From Bradyrhizobium sp. 1(2017) (GTDB taxonomy: Bacteria > Pseudomonadota > Alphaproteobacteria > Rhizobiales > Xanthobacteraceae), in NCBI RefSeq assembly GCF_011602485.2, contig NZ_CP050022.2, positions 992,001 to 1,056,000 of the forward strand: a stretch of 64,000 nt of DNA. Reading direction: 5' to 3'. The translations under genes were made by a program, and so were the position numbers. Under the pieces are notes generated by a model. It worked only from the letters and a program-made list of their open reading frames with translations. It was not told where the DNA came from and made no database searches. Below, in pieces: positions 35,262 to 43,263 of the stretch. How positions within the stretch are numbered: position 1 is the first letter of the stretch; each line of letters starts with the position of its first letter.

Positions 35262-35355
35262 GTAGGGTGGGCAAAGCGAAGCGTGCCCACCACGTTTGCT
35301 TAGAAGCCGGGAAGATATGGTGGGCACGGCGCAAGTGCGCCTTTGCCCACCCTAC
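35262..35355. repeat. Palindromic intergenic repeat, family B
   Basis: GTAGGGTGGGCAAAG and CTTTGCCCACCCTAC are perfect 15-bp inverted ends of a 94-base unit; inside, GCGTGCCCACCA and TGGTGGGCACGGC also pair. It lies between the convergent phnE and phnF genes and could end transcription of both. Units of this GTAGGGTGGGCAAAG type are widespread in Bradyrhizobium-like genomes. Confidence 0.8.
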
Positions 35356-35375
35356 GTTCCTCCGTTGCGGTTGGC

Positions 35376-36107
35376 TCACCCGTTCTCCACCAGAAACTCC
35401 ACGCGCTCAGCCGCGAACCGCGAATGCTTGGTCACGAGCGGCTTGCCGTCGAGATCGTGGTCGGTCGCGTCGACCACCAGGACCGGGCGCCCCAGCGCGA
35501 GATCGAGCCGTGCGGCGTCGGTCGCGTCGACGATGCCGGCCGTGATCCGTGTCGCGCCGCGGCGATAGTCGCGGACGCCAAAATGCTCGAGCAACTTCGT
35601 CATCGAGCGTGTCGTGGCGAACACCTCACCTGCGTCTGGAAACAGCTCCGCCGATAGCCAGGTGGTCGAAACGCAGATCGGCGTGCGGTCGGCGAGCCGG
35701 ATCGCCTCGATCCGCACCAAGGGCGCGCCGGCCTTCAGTCCGAGTTCTCGCGCCAGCTCGCGGGTCGCGGCGTCATTGGTCGCCTCAATCAGCCGACCAT
35801 GCGGCTCGCGGCCGTCGGCGCCGACGATCTCGGAGAAGCGCGTGCGCGAGCGCAGCGGATAGGCCAGCTTCTGCGCCTCGACATAGGTTCCGCTGCCGCG
35901 CTCGGCGCGCACGAGGCCACGCTCGGCAAGGGCGGCCAGCGCGCGCCGCACGGTGTGGCGGTTCACGCGATACGTCTCGGCGATCTCCATCTCGCCCGGC
36001 AGCTTGTCGCCCGCGGCAAAGCGGCCGTCGGCAATGCCGCGCTCGATACCGTCGGCAACGAGGCGCCACAAGGCGACGCCCGAAGAGGCTGTGTCCTGCA
36101 TGCTCAT
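35376..36107 (-). CDS. phnF: Phosphonate operon regulator, GntR/HutC family
   Basis: A 243-residue regulator with an N-terminal GntR winged helix (WRLVADGIERGIADGRFAAGDKLPGEMEIAETYRVNRHTVRRALAALAERGLVRAERGSGTYVE, about residues 10-75) and a UTRA ligand domain of the HutC subgroup (residues about 95-240, RTRFSEIVGADGREPHGRLIEA and PICVSTTWLSAELFPD). PhnF proteins repress phosphonate genes until a phosphonate or phosphate-stress ligand is present. It is divergent from phnG and a perfect inverted repeat lies in the shared 127-base gap, so it most likely controls phnG-phnN and itself. Confidence 0.93.
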   Translation of the reverse strand: MSMQDTASSGVALWRLVADGIERGIADGRFAAGDKLPGEMEIAETYRVNRHTVRRALAALAERGLVRAERGSGTYVEAQKLAYPLRSRTRFSEIVGADGREPHGRLIEATNDAATRELARELGLKAGAPLVRIEAIRLADRTPICVSTTWLSAELFPDAGEVFATTRSMTKLLEHFGVRDYRRGATRITAGIVDATDAARLDLALGRPVLVVDATDHDLDGKPLVTKHSRFAAERVEFLVENG

Positions 36108-36138
36108 CGTCGGTCAGCCTAGCCCGAAAATCACATCT

Positions 36139-36156
36139 TTGTCACGAAACAGTCAT
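36139..36156 (+). promoter_or_regulatory. Pho box upstream of phnG
   Basis: TTGTCAC and CAGTCAT are separated by four bases, so the two GTCA cores lie 11 bases apart as in a PhoB site, oriented toward phnG. The match is weaker than that of the leftward array at 31509-31541. It is followed by the inverted repeat at 36171-36196, suggesting activation by PhoB and repression by PhnF. Confidence 0.65.
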
Positions 36157-36170
36157 GGCGCGTCCGTATG

Positions 36171-36196
36171 AAGTTGTCTAGTATCATAGACAACTT
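36171..36196. promoter_or_regulatory. Probable PhnF operator
   Basis: AAGTTGTCTA and TAGACAACTT are perfect 10-bp inverted arms around GTATCA. The site is centred in the phnF-phnG gap, between the Pho box and the phnG start, where a GntR-type repressor would block transcription. HutC/UTRA regulators typically bind palindromes with GTCTA-like half-sites. Confidence 0.75.
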
Positions 36197-36234
36197 GGAT
36201 TCGGCAAGTTCGGCAGAAAAGTTTGGTGGATCAG

Positions 36235-36690
36235 GTGACGCAGCACGACAACCAGCAAGCCCAGCGCAAGGCCGCGATGGCCGTGCTGGCGCACGCGGAG
36301 ACGGGCGAGATCGCCGCTCGCCTCCGCACAATTCCCTTGCCCGGACACCAGGATTTGCGCGAGCCGGAAAACGGTCTCGTCATGCTGCGCGGCCGGGTCG
36401 GCGGCGACGGCGCGCCGTTCAACCTCGGAGAGGCCACGGTGTCGCGCGCCGCGGTGCGGCTTGTCAGCGGCGAGGTCGGCTTCGGCTACACGCTCGGCCG
36501 CGACACCGGAAAGGCGCGGCTGATCGCGCTGTGCGACGCGCTGGTGCAATCCGGTGATTTCAGCGCAGCCATCGAGCGGGACGTTATCGCGCCGTTGCGC
36601 GAGCAGCTTATGAACAGGCGCCAGCAGGCGGCGGCCGAGACCGCCGCGACGAAGGTTGATTTCTACACCATGGTGCGCGGTGAGGGATGA
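36235..36690 (+). CDS. phnG: C-P lyase subunit PhnG
   Basis: A protein of about 151 residues starting at a GTG at 36235 (GGTGGA just upstream); in-frame GTG 36226 and TTG 36223 are alternatives. It has the PhnG family sequence RKAAMAVLAHAETGEIAARL, LREPENGLVMLRGRVGGDGAPFNLGEATVSRAAVRL and GFGYTLGRDTGKARLIALCDALVQ. PhnG is part of the PhnGHIJ core complex; with PhnI it displaces the base of ATP by methylphosphonate to give ribosyl phosphonate triphosphate. First gene of the catalytic operon phnGHIJKLMN. Confidence 0.94.
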   Translation: MTQHDNQQAQRKAAMAVLAHAETGEIAARLRTIPLPGHQDLREPENGLVMLRGRVGGDGAPFNLGEATVSRAAVRLVSGEVGFGYTLGRDTGKARLIALCDALVQSGDFSAAIERDVIAPLREQLMNRRQQAAAETAATKVDFYTMVRGEG

Positions 36691-36694
36691 GATC

Positions 36695-37303
36695 ATGACC
36701 ACGATTGCGGAACTGCCGCCGGGTTTCGCCGACAAGGTCTTGTCGGCGCAATCGACCTTTCGCTCGGTGATGGACGCGATGGCACGACCGGGCTCGGTCC
36801 AGCGCATCGTACCGATGGCGGGAGCACCTGATGCGATGATGCGCGGAACGGCAGCGATCGCGCTGACGCTGTTCGATCACGATACGCCGCTCTGGCTCGA
36901 TGCGCGCATGGCGGAAAGCTCCGACGTGGTGAAATGGCTCAAGTTCCACACCGGCGCGCCGGTGGTGCAGGATACGTCGATTGCGAGCTTTGCGCTGATC
37001 GGCGACGGCGCGGTGCTGCCCGCGCTCGAACGTTTCGCGCTCGGCACGAACGAATATCCCGACCGCTCGACCACATTGATCGTCCAGGTCGATCATCTGG
37101 GCTCGGGCCGCAGCTTCGAACTGCGCGGCCCCGGCATCGATGGCGTGGCGATGCTGCAGGCGTCGATCAAGCCTTTCGACCTGTTCGAGCGCTTGCGGTT
37201 CAATGAGCCGCTGTTTCCGCGCGGCATCGACGTAGTCCTGGTCGCCGATGATGCCGTGGTCGCGATCCCCCGCACCACGCGCGTCGTGAACAAGGGAAGC
37301 TGA
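36695..37303 (+). CDS. phnH: C-P lyase subunit PhnH
   Basis: The start at 36695, with GAGGGATGAGA upstream, lies four bases after phnG and gives 202 residues. The PhnH hallmarks are FADKVLSAQSTFRSVMDAMARPGSVQRI near the N-terminus, ALTLFDHDTPLWLD, and the C-terminal RSFELRGPGIDG and FPRGIDVVLVADDAVVAIPRTTRV. PhnH is a structural subunit of the PhnGHIJ complex, required in vivo for C-P bond cleavage, with a PLP-transferase-like fold but no known activity of its own. Confidence 0.95.
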   Translation: MTTIAELPPGFADKVLSAQSTFRSVMDAMARPGSVQRIVPMAGAPDAMMRGTAAIALTLFDHDTPLWLDARMAESSDVVKWLKFHTGAPVVQDTSIASFALIGDGAVLPALERFALGTNEYPDRSTTLIVQVDHLGSGRSFELRGPGIDGVAMLQASIKPFDLFERLRFNEPLFPRGIDVVLVADDAVVAIPRTTRVVNKGS

Positions 37304-37306
37304 ACC

Positions 37307-38410
37307 ATGTATGTCGCAGTCAAAGGCGGCGAGCGTGCCATCGAGAACGCCCATCGCCTGCTCGCTCATGCGCGGCGCGGCGACCAAAGCGTTCCGGAAA
37401 TCACGCTCGACCAGATCTCGGAGCAGCTTGGCCTCGCCGTCGACCGCGTCATGAGCGAAGGCTCGCTCTATGATCGCGAGCTCGCGGCGCTCGCGATCAA
37501 GCAGGCGCGCGGCGACCTGATCGAGGCGATCTTCTTGGTTCGCGCCTTCCGCGCCACGCTGCCGCGCCTCGGTGCGAGCGAGCCGGTCAATACGGGGGCC
37601 ATGCGCGTGCAACGGCGGGTGTCGTCGACCTTCAAGGACATTCCCGGCGGCCAGATCCTCGGGCCGACCTTCGACTATACCCATCGCCTGCTCGATCCCT
37701 CGCTCGCTGAGGGCTTTGTGCCGGAAGCTCCGGCGACGGCCGAAGCCTCGACCACGGCGACACCGCGCGTGACGGACATTCTGGGCCGCGACGGGCTGAT
37801 CGAGTCCTCGCCGCAGGCCGAGGAGGGGGCCAGCGTTGGTGACCTCACCCGCGAACCGCTGAACTTTCCGGCGGACCGCGACCTGCGCCTGCAGAACCTC
37901 GCGCGCGGCGATGAGGGTTTTCTGCTGGCGATGGGTTATTCCACCCAGCGCGGCTATGGCCGCAACCATCCCTTCGCCGGCGAGATCCGCTTCGGCGAGG
38001 TCGAGGTCGAGTTCTTCGCCGAGGACGTCGGCTTCGCCGTGCCGCTCGGCTCCGTCGCGCTGACCGAGTGCCAGATGGTCAACCAGTTCAAGGGGTCGAC
38101 GACGGAAGCGCCGTGCTTCACCCGCGGCTATGGCCTTGCCTTCGGCCAGAGCGAGCGTAAGACGATGTCGATGGCGCTGGTCGACCGTGCGCTTCGTGCC
38201 CGCGAGCTCGGTGAGGAGGCGCTCGCCCCCGCGCAAGATGAAGAATTCGTGATGTCGCATTCGGACAACGTGCAGGCAACCGGCTTCGTCGAGCATCTGA
38301 AGCTGCCGCACTATGTCGACTTTCAGTCCGAGCTCGGCCTGCTGCGCAAACTGCGTCAGGAGTTCACTGAAGCCAATGCGCCTGATGCCCTGAAGGAGGC
38401 CGCGGAATGA
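37307..38410 (+). CDS. phnI: C-P lyase subunit PhnI
   Basis: A 367-residue protein starting MYVAVKGGERAIENAHRLLAHARRGD, the invariant PhnI opening. Further family blocks are LDQISEQLGLAVDRVMSEGSLYDRELAALAIKQARGD, RRVSSTFKDIPGGQILGPTFDYTHRLLD, LLAMGYSTQRGYGRNHPFAGEIR and SHSDNVQATGFVEHLKLPHYVDFQSEL. PhnI is the nucleosidase-type catalytic subunit that joins phosphonate to the ribose of ATP together with PhnG, PhnH and PhnL. The length is close to the E. coli subunit. It overlaps phnJ by four bases. Confidence 0.96.
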   Translation: MYVAVKGGERAIENAHRLLAHARRGDQSVPEITLDQISEQLGLAVDRVMSEGSLYDRELAALAIKQARGDLIEAIFLVRAFRATLPRLGASEPVNTGAMRVQRRVSSTFKDIPGGQILGPTFDYTHRLLDPSLAEGFVPEAPATAEASTTATPRVTDILGRDGLIESSPQAEEGASVGDLTREPLNFPADRDLRLQNLARGDEGFLLAMGYSTQRGYGRNHPFAGEIRFGEVEVEFFAEDVGFAVPLGSVALTECQMVNQFKGSTTEAPCFTRGYGLAFGQSERKTMSMALVDRALRARELGEEALAPAQDEEFVMSHSDNVQATGFVEHLKLPHYVDFQSELGLLRKLRQEFTEANAPDALKEAAE

Positions 38411-39297
38411 ACGCGCCCGCCTACAATTTCGCTTATCTCGACGAGCAGACCAAGCGGATGATCCGCCGCGCGATTCTCAAGGCGATTGCGATCCCCGGCT
38501 ATCAGGTGCCGTTCGCCAGCCGCGAAATGCCGATGCCCTATGGCTGGGGCACCGGCGGCGTGCAGGTCACGGCCGCGATCCTCGGCCCCGCCGACGTGCT
38601 GAAGGTGATCGATCAGGGCTCCGACGACACCACCAACGCGATCTCGATTCGGAAGTTCTTTGCGAAGACCGCCGGCGTTGCCACGACCACGTCGACCGAC
38701 GAGGCAACCGTAATCCAGACCCGTCACCGCATTCCCGAGGCGGCGCTGAACGAGAATCAGGTGCTGGTCTATCAGGTACCGATCCCCGAGCCGCTGCGTT
38801 TCCTCGAGCCGCGCGAGACCGAGACGCGGCGCATGCACGCGCTCGCCGAATACGGCCTCATGCACGTCAAGCTCTATGAGGACATCGCCCGCTTCGGCCA
38901 CATCGCGACCGCCTACGCGTATCCCGTCAAGGTGAACGCGCGTTATGTGATGGATCCGTCGCCGACGCCGAAATTCGACAATCCCAAGATGGACAATTGC
39001 CCGGCGCTGCAACTCTTCGGCGCCGGCCGCGAGAAGCGAATCTACGCGATCCCGCCCTATACGCAGGTGGTGTCGCTCGATTTCGAGGACCATCCGTTCG
39101 AGCCCTACCGCTTCAACGCGCCCTGCGCGCTGTGTGGCGCGGAAAACTCCTATCTCGACGAAATCGTCACCGACGACAGGGGCGGGCGCATGTTCGTGTG
39201 CTCCGACACCGATTATTGCGAGGGCCGCCAGGCCGCCGGCCATCACGGCAGCCTCAGCGCCGCGCCGTACAAGGAGAAGGCGGGCTCACATGGCTGA
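38407..39297 (+). CDS. phnJ: C-P lyase radical SAM subunit PhnJ
   Basis: A 296-residue protein that splits the carbon-phosphorus bond with a SAM-derived radical. The unusual Fe-S cluster motif C-x2-C-x21-C-x5-C is intact: Cys240, Cys243, Cys265 and Cys271 (CALC, then CSDTDYC). Other PhnJ blocks are NFAYLDEQTKRMIRRAILKAIAIPGYQVPFASREMPMPYGWGTGG, TTTSTDEATVIQTRHRIPE and NCPALQLFGAGREKRIYAIPPYT. The product is methane (from methylphosphonate) and 5-phosphoribosyl 1,2-cyclic phosphate. Its 3-prime end overlaps phnK by eight bases. Confidence 0.97.
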   Translation: MNAPAYNFAYLDEQTKRMIRRAILKAIAIPGYQVPFASREMPMPYGWGTGGVQVTAAILGPADVLKVIDQGSDDTTNAISIRKFFAKTAGVATTTSTDEATVIQTRHRIPEAALNENQVLVYQVPIPEPLRFLEPRETETRRMHALAEYGLMHVKLYEDIARFGHIATAYAYPVKVNARYVMDPSPTPKFDNPKMDNCPALQLFGAGREKRIYAIPPYTQVVSLDFEDHPFEPYRFNAPCALCGAENSYLDEIVTDDRGGRMFVCSDTDYCEGRQAAGHHGSLSAAPYKEKAGSHG

Positions 39298-40081
39298 TAC
39301 GCTCGACAATGACCAGCCGCTGCTGATCGCGAAATCGCTCAGCAAGTCTTTCGGCCGCATCGCCGCTTGCCGCGATGTGTCCTTTTCGCTGTATCCGGGC
39401 GAGGTGCTGGCGATCGTCGGCGAATCGGGCTCTGGCAAGTCGACGCTGCTGCAGATGCTGTCGGGCCAGCTCGCGCCGAGCGCCGGTCATGTGTCGTATC
39501 GCATGCGCGACGGAATCACCCGCGATCTGACGACGCTGGGCGAGGCCGAGCGCCGCTTTCTGTTTCGCACCGATTGGGGCTATGTGCACCAGGATCCCGC
39601 GCAGGGCCTGCGCATGGCGGTCTCGGCCGGCGCCAATGTCGGCGAGCGGCTGATGGCGGTGGGGTGGAACCACTATGGCCGCATCCGCGACACTGCGTCG
39701 GACTGGCTCACCCGCGTCGAGATCGACATCGCGCGCATCGACGATGCGCCGCGGACCTATTCCGGCGGCATGCGCCAGCGGCTTCAGATCGCGCGCAACC
39801 TCGTCACCGAGCCGCGGCTGGTGTTCATGGACGAGCCGACCGGCGGGCTCGACGTCTCGGTGCAGGCGCGCCTGCTCGATCTCCTGCGCAGTCTCGTCGC
39901 CGAGCTGCACCTCGCCGTCATCATCGTCACCCACGACCTCGCGGTGGCGCGGCTGTTGTCGCACCGCGTGATGGTGATGAAGGGCGGCCGCGTCATCGAG
40001 ACCGGCCTGACCGACCAGGTGCTCGACGACCCCCGCGAGCCCTATACGCAACTCCTCGTCTCCTCGATCCTGCCGCCATGA
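39290..40081 (+). CDS. phnK: C-P lyase ABC-type protein PhnK
   Basis: The ATG at 39290, inside the end of phnJ, gives 263 residues. ABC motifs are Walker A GESGSGKST, Q-loop YVHQDPAQGLRMAVSAGANVGERLMAVGWNHYG (PhnK-specific), signature YSGGMRQRLQIARNL, Walker B LVFMDEP and switch histidine IVTHDLAVARLLSHRVMVMKGGRVIETGLTDQVLDDP. PhnK is not a transporter: it docks on the PhnGHIJ core and binds ATP during the lyase cycle. The longer open frame to 39134 is the overlap with phnJ. Confidence 0.96.
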   Translation: MADTLDNDQPLLIAKSLSKSFGRIAACRDVSFSLYPGEVLAIVGESGSGKSTLLQMLSGQLAPSAGHVSYRMRDGITRDLTTLGEAERRFLFRTDWGYVHQDPAQGLRMAVSAGANVGERLMAVGWNHYGRIRDTASDWLTRVEIDIARIDDAPRTYSGGMRQRLQIARNLVTEPRLVFMDEPTGGLDVSVQARLLDLLRSLVAELHLAVIIVTHDLAVARLLSHRVMVMKGGRVIETGLTDQVLDDPREPYTQLLVSSILPP

Positions 40082-40091
40082 ATCTTCCAAG

Positions 40092-40802
40092 ATGAGTGTT
40101 CCGATGACCGCGATGATCGACGTCACCGATGCGAAGAAGACCTTTACGATGCACCTGCAGGGCGGCATCGCATTGCCTGTCGTGAGCGGGGTGACCTTCC
40201 ACGTCGATCCCGGCGAATGCGTCGTGCTCTCGGGACCGTCAGGCGCCGGAAAATCGTCGATCCTGAAGATGATTTTCGGCAATTACCGCTGCGATTCCGG
40301 CCGCATCGGCATCCGCCATCGCGGCGCGGTCATCGATCTCGCCTGCGCCGAGCCGCGGCAGGTGCTCAATGTCCGCCGCTCCACGATCGGCTATGTCAGT
40401 CAGTTCCTGCGGGCGGTGCCGCGGGTTGCCACGATCGACGTCGTGGCCGAGCCGCTGATCGTGAACGGGATGGGTCGGGCCGATGCGCAGGCCCGCGCCG
40501 GCGAGCTGCTGCATCGTCTCAACATTCCCGAGCGCCTCTGGCAACTCCCGCCCGCGACCTTCTCCGGCGGCGAGCAGCAGCGCGTCAACATCGCGCGCGG
40601 ATTCATCTCGGAGCTCCCGATCCTGCTGCTGGACGAGCCCACCGCGTCGCTGGACGCCGCCAACCGCGCCGTCGTGGTCGAGCTGGTCGCTGAAAAGAAA
40701 CGCCGGGGCGTCGCCATGGTCGCCATTGTCCATGACGACGAAATCCGGCATCTGATCGCCGACCGCATCGTCGACGTCACCAGCTTCGCCGCCGCGGCCT
40801 GA
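40092..40802 (+). CDS. phnL: C-P lyase ABC-type protein PhnL
   Basis: A 236-residue ABC protein with Walker A GPSGAGKSS, Q-loop GYVSQFLRAVPRVATIDVVAEPL, signature FSGGEQQRVNIARGF, Walker B ILLLDEP and IVHDDEIRHLIADRIVDV. The segment KKTFTMHLQGGIALPVVSGVTFHVDPGECVVLSGPSG is typical of PhnL. PhnL cooperates with PhnG, PhnH and PhnI in forming ribosyl phosphonate triphosphate, and caps PhnK in the assembled complex. It starts ten bases after phnK. Confidence 0.95.
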   Translation: MSVPMTAMIDVTDAKKTFTMHLQGGIALPVVSGVTFHVDPGECVVLSGPSGAGKSSILKMIFGNYRCDSGRIGIRHRGAVIDLACAEPRQVLNVRRSTIGYVSQFLRAVPRVATIDVVAEPLIVNGMGRADAQARAGELLHRLNIPERLWQLPPATFSGGEQQRVNIARGFISELPILLLDEPTASLDAANRAVVVELVAEKKRRGVAMVAIVHDDEIRHLIADRIVDVTSFAAAA

Positions 40803-40814
40803 AGGAGGAGGGAC

Positions 40815-41972
40815 ATGAACGCCAAGCCGAAAGACACTGTGATCGCCAACGCCAGGATCGTGCTGGCCGACCGGGTGATCGAGCAGGGCTGGCTCGCCCT
40901 TGCCGATGGACGCATTGCCGAGATCGGCGAGGGCCGGGCGCCCGCGGGCGCGGAGGATGCCGGCGGCGATCTGATCATGCCCGGCCTGATCGAGCTCCAC
41001 ACCGATCATCTCGAAGCGCATTACGTGCCGCGGCCGAAGGTGTTCTGGAATCCGGTGGCCGCCGTCATCTCCTATGACGGCCAGCTCGCGACCTCGGGCA
41101 TCACCACGGTGTTCGATTCGCTCCGGGTCTGGCGCGAGGACGGCGCCGAGGAAGTCGACGGCCGTTCCGGCGTGCTCGCCGCCGCGATCACGACGGCGCG
41201 CGACGCCAGCCTGCTGCGTGCCGACCACTTCCTGCATCTGCGCTGCGAGATCCCGATGCCGAGCGTGGTCGAGGAGGCCAAGGAGCTGATCGACCGCCCC
41301 GACGTCAAGCTGATGTCGCTGATGGATCACACCCCCGGCCAGCGCCAGTTCCGCGACGAGGTGAAGCTGCGCGACTATTACCGCGGCAAGGGCGGCGGCA
41401 AGACCGACGCCGAACTCGACGAGCTGTTCGCCAAGCGCTTCGAATATCAGAAACAATATGCCGCGACCAACATGCGCGAGATCGTGGCGCTGGCGCAGGC
41501 GTACAAGATCCCGCTTGCCAGCCATGACGACACCACCGAGGAGAATGTCGCGGATGCCGTGCGCGACGGCGTTGCGGTCGCGGAATTCCCCACCACGCTG
41601 GAAGCCGCGCGCGGCCTGCATCAGGCCGGCATCGACATCCTCATGGGCGCGCCCAACGTCGTGCGCGGCGGCTCGCACTCCGGCAACATCGCCGCCGTCG
41701 ATCTCGCCCGCGAAGGCCTGCTCGACATCCTGTCGTCCGACTACATCCCGTCGAGCCTGCTGATGGGGGCGCTGCAGCTGCCCGAGCATGTGCCCGCGAT
41801 CAGCCTTCCCGCCGCGATCCGCACCGTGACGAAGGCGCCTGCCGATGCGGTCGGGCTCACCGACCGCGGCGAGATCGCGATGGGCAAGCGCGCCGATCTG
41901 ATCCGCGTGCATGTCGCCGGAAGCGTTCCCGTGGTCCGCAGCGTCTGGCGGGAAGGAAGCCGCGTCGCATGA
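40815..41972 (+). CDS. phnM: Ribosyl-phosphonate triphosphate diphosphatase PhnM
   Basis: A 385-residue amidohydrolase preceded by AAGGAGGAGG. Metal-site elements are LHTDHLE (H62, D64), LRCEIP, MDHTPGQRQFRD, SHDDTTEENV and [13 protein letters not shown]. Family-specific text includes RPKVFWNPVAAVISYDGQLATSGITTVFDSLRVW and LSSDYIPSSLLMGALQLPE. PhnM removes diphosphate from the ribosyl phosphonate triphosphate before PhnJ acts. This copy is in the main catalytic operon and resembles characterised PhnM more closely than the paralogue at 29618-30811. It overlaps phnN by four bases. Confidence 0.95.
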   Translation: MNAKPKDTVIANARIVLADRVIEQGWLALADGRIAEIGEGRAPAGAEDAGGDLIMPGLIELHTDHLEAHYVPRPKVFWNPVAAVISYDGQLATSGITTVFDSLRVWREDGAEEVDGRSGVLAAAITTARDASLLRADHFLHLRCEIPMPSVVEEAKELIDRPDVKLMSLMDHTPGQRQFRDEVKLRDYYRGKGGGKTDAELDELFAKRFEYQKQYAATNMREIVALAQAYKIPLASHDDTTEENVADAVRDGVAVAEFPTTLEAARGLHQAGIDILMGAPNVVRGGSHSGNIAAVDLAREGLLDILSSDYIPSSLLMGALQLPEHVPAISLPAAIRTVTKAPADAVGLTDRGEIAMGKRADLIRVHVAGSVPVVRSVWREGSRVA

Positions 41973-42565
41973 GCGAGACTGGCGCCATCGCGCAGGAGGC
42001 GGCAGGCGGGATTGGCCCCGGGCGGCTCGTGCTCGTGGTCGGCCCCAGCGGCGCGGGCAAGGACACGCTGCTGCGACTGGCGCGGGCGGCGTGTGTCGAT
42101 GACCACAGCGTCGTCTTTCCGCGCCGTGTCGTGACGCGCGAATCCTCCGCCGACGAGGACAACATCGCGGTCACACCCGACGAATTCCGCCGCGCGCGCG
42201 ACAACGGCGATTTCGCCGTGCACTGGGATGCGCACGGACATTCCTACGCCTTGTCGACCGAGATCGACGACGATATCCGCGCCGGACGCACGGTCGTGGT
42301 CAACGTCTCGCGCACCGTGCTCGGTGCACTGCGCCAGACCTATGCCGACGTCGTGGTGGTGGCGATCACGGCGCCGCCGGATGTGCTGGCGACGCGGCTT
42401 GCGGCACGGGCGCGTCACAGTGACGGCAACATCGACGAACGCCTCGCGCGCAGCGTCGATGGCACATCGGCCGTTGCCGATGTCACCATCCTCAATGCGG
42501 GCAGCGCCGAATATCACGGCCGCCAGCTCCTGCGCGTGATCAGGAACGAAGGTTGGCAGGAATAG
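41969..42565 (+). CDS. phnN: Ribose 1,5-bisphosphate phosphokinase PhnN
   Basis: A 198-residue P-loop kinase, coupled to phnM by a four-base overlap. It has Walker A GPSGAGKDTLLRLAR (about residues 24-38), the guanylate-kinase-like RRVVTRESSADEDNIAVTPDEFRRARDNGDFAVHWDAHGHSYALSTEIDDDIRAGRTVVVNVSRTVL and a C-terminal ARHSDGNIDERLAR lid. It converts ribose 1,5-bisphosphate to PRPP, returning the ribose of the C-P lyase product to metabolism. Its substrate requires a cyclic-phosphate hydrolase (PhnP), which is not encoded in this window. Confidence 0.95.
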   Translation: MSETGAIAQEAAGGIGPGRLVLVVGPSGAGKDTLLRLARAACVDDHSVVFPRRVVTRESSADEDNIAVTPDEFRRARDNGDFAVHWDAHGHSYALSTEIDDDIRAGRTVVVNVSRTVLGALRQTYADVVVVAITAPPDVLATRLAARARHSDGNIDERLARSVDGTSAVADVTILNAGSAEYHGRQLLRVIRNEGWQE

Positions 42566-42587
42566 CCGGGGCAGCAAGGAGAACGGA

Positions 42588-43199
42588 ATGTCGGTGATCG
42601 AAACGGTCGAGCAGCTGGAAGCCATCTACGGCGCCACCAATGACGCCTCGACCGTGAAAGTCGCCGACCATGTCACGCCGCTCTACCGCGTCTTCATCGA
42701 GAAGGCGCCGTTTGCTGCGCTCGCGACCATCGGGCCCGAAGGCATCGACTGCTCGCCGCGCGGCGACCTGCCTGGCTTCGTCCGCATCCACGATCCCAAG
42801 ACCTTGATGCTGCCGGACCGCCGCGGCAACAACCGGGTCGATTCCCTGCGCAACATCGTGCGTGATCCCAGGGTGTCGCTGATGTTCCTGATTCCCGGCT
42901 CCGGCAATGCGGTCCGGGCCAACGGCCGCGCGCATCTTTCGGTCGATGCCGATCTGCTGGCCTCGTTCAAGGTCGAGGGCAAGGCGCCGCGCAGCGTCAT
43001 GGTGATGAATGTGGACGAAATCTATTTCCAGTGCGCCCGCGCCATCGTCCGCTCCGATCTCTGGAATCCCGACAAGCGCGTCGATCCGAAGACGCTGCCG
43101 ACGCCCGGCCAGATTCTTGCGGAGATGAGTCAGAACAAGGTCGGCGGCGTGGAGTATGATCGGATTTGGCCCGAGCGCGCGGCTGCGACGATGTGGTGA
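42588..43199 (+). CDS. PPOX-class FMN-dependent flavoprotein at end of phn operon
   Basis: A 203-residue split-barrel protein of the pyridoxamine 5-prime-phosphate oxidase family (MSMEG_1061/DR_2398-like subgroup). Typical segments are FIEKAPFAALATIGPEGIDCSPRGDLPGFVRIHDPKTLMLPDRRGNNRVDSLRNIVRDPRVSLMFLIPGSGNAVRANGRAHLS, where FMN phosphate and ring contacts are expected, and the C-terminal VDEIYFQCARAIVRSDLWNPDKR. It begins 22 bases after phnN on the same strand and is probably co-transcribed. Its substrate is unknown, and PPOX-class genes are not a regular part of C-P lyase loci. Confidence 0.85.
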   Translation: MSVIETVEQLEAIYGATNDASTVKVADHVTPLYRVFIEKAPFAALATIGPEGIDCSPRGDLPGFVRIHDPKTLMLPDRRGNNRVDSLRNIVRDPRVSLMFLIPGSGNAVRANGRAHLSVDADLLASFKVEGKAPRSVMVMNVDEIYFQCARAIVRSDLWNPDKRVDPKTLPTPGQILAEMSQNKVGGVEYDRIWPERAAATMW

Positions 43200-43263
43200 T
43201 CTCTCTTACCTTCTCCGGCAAAGGCAGAAGGAAGACGGCGCCCGCGGCGCACGGCAGTGCCCC

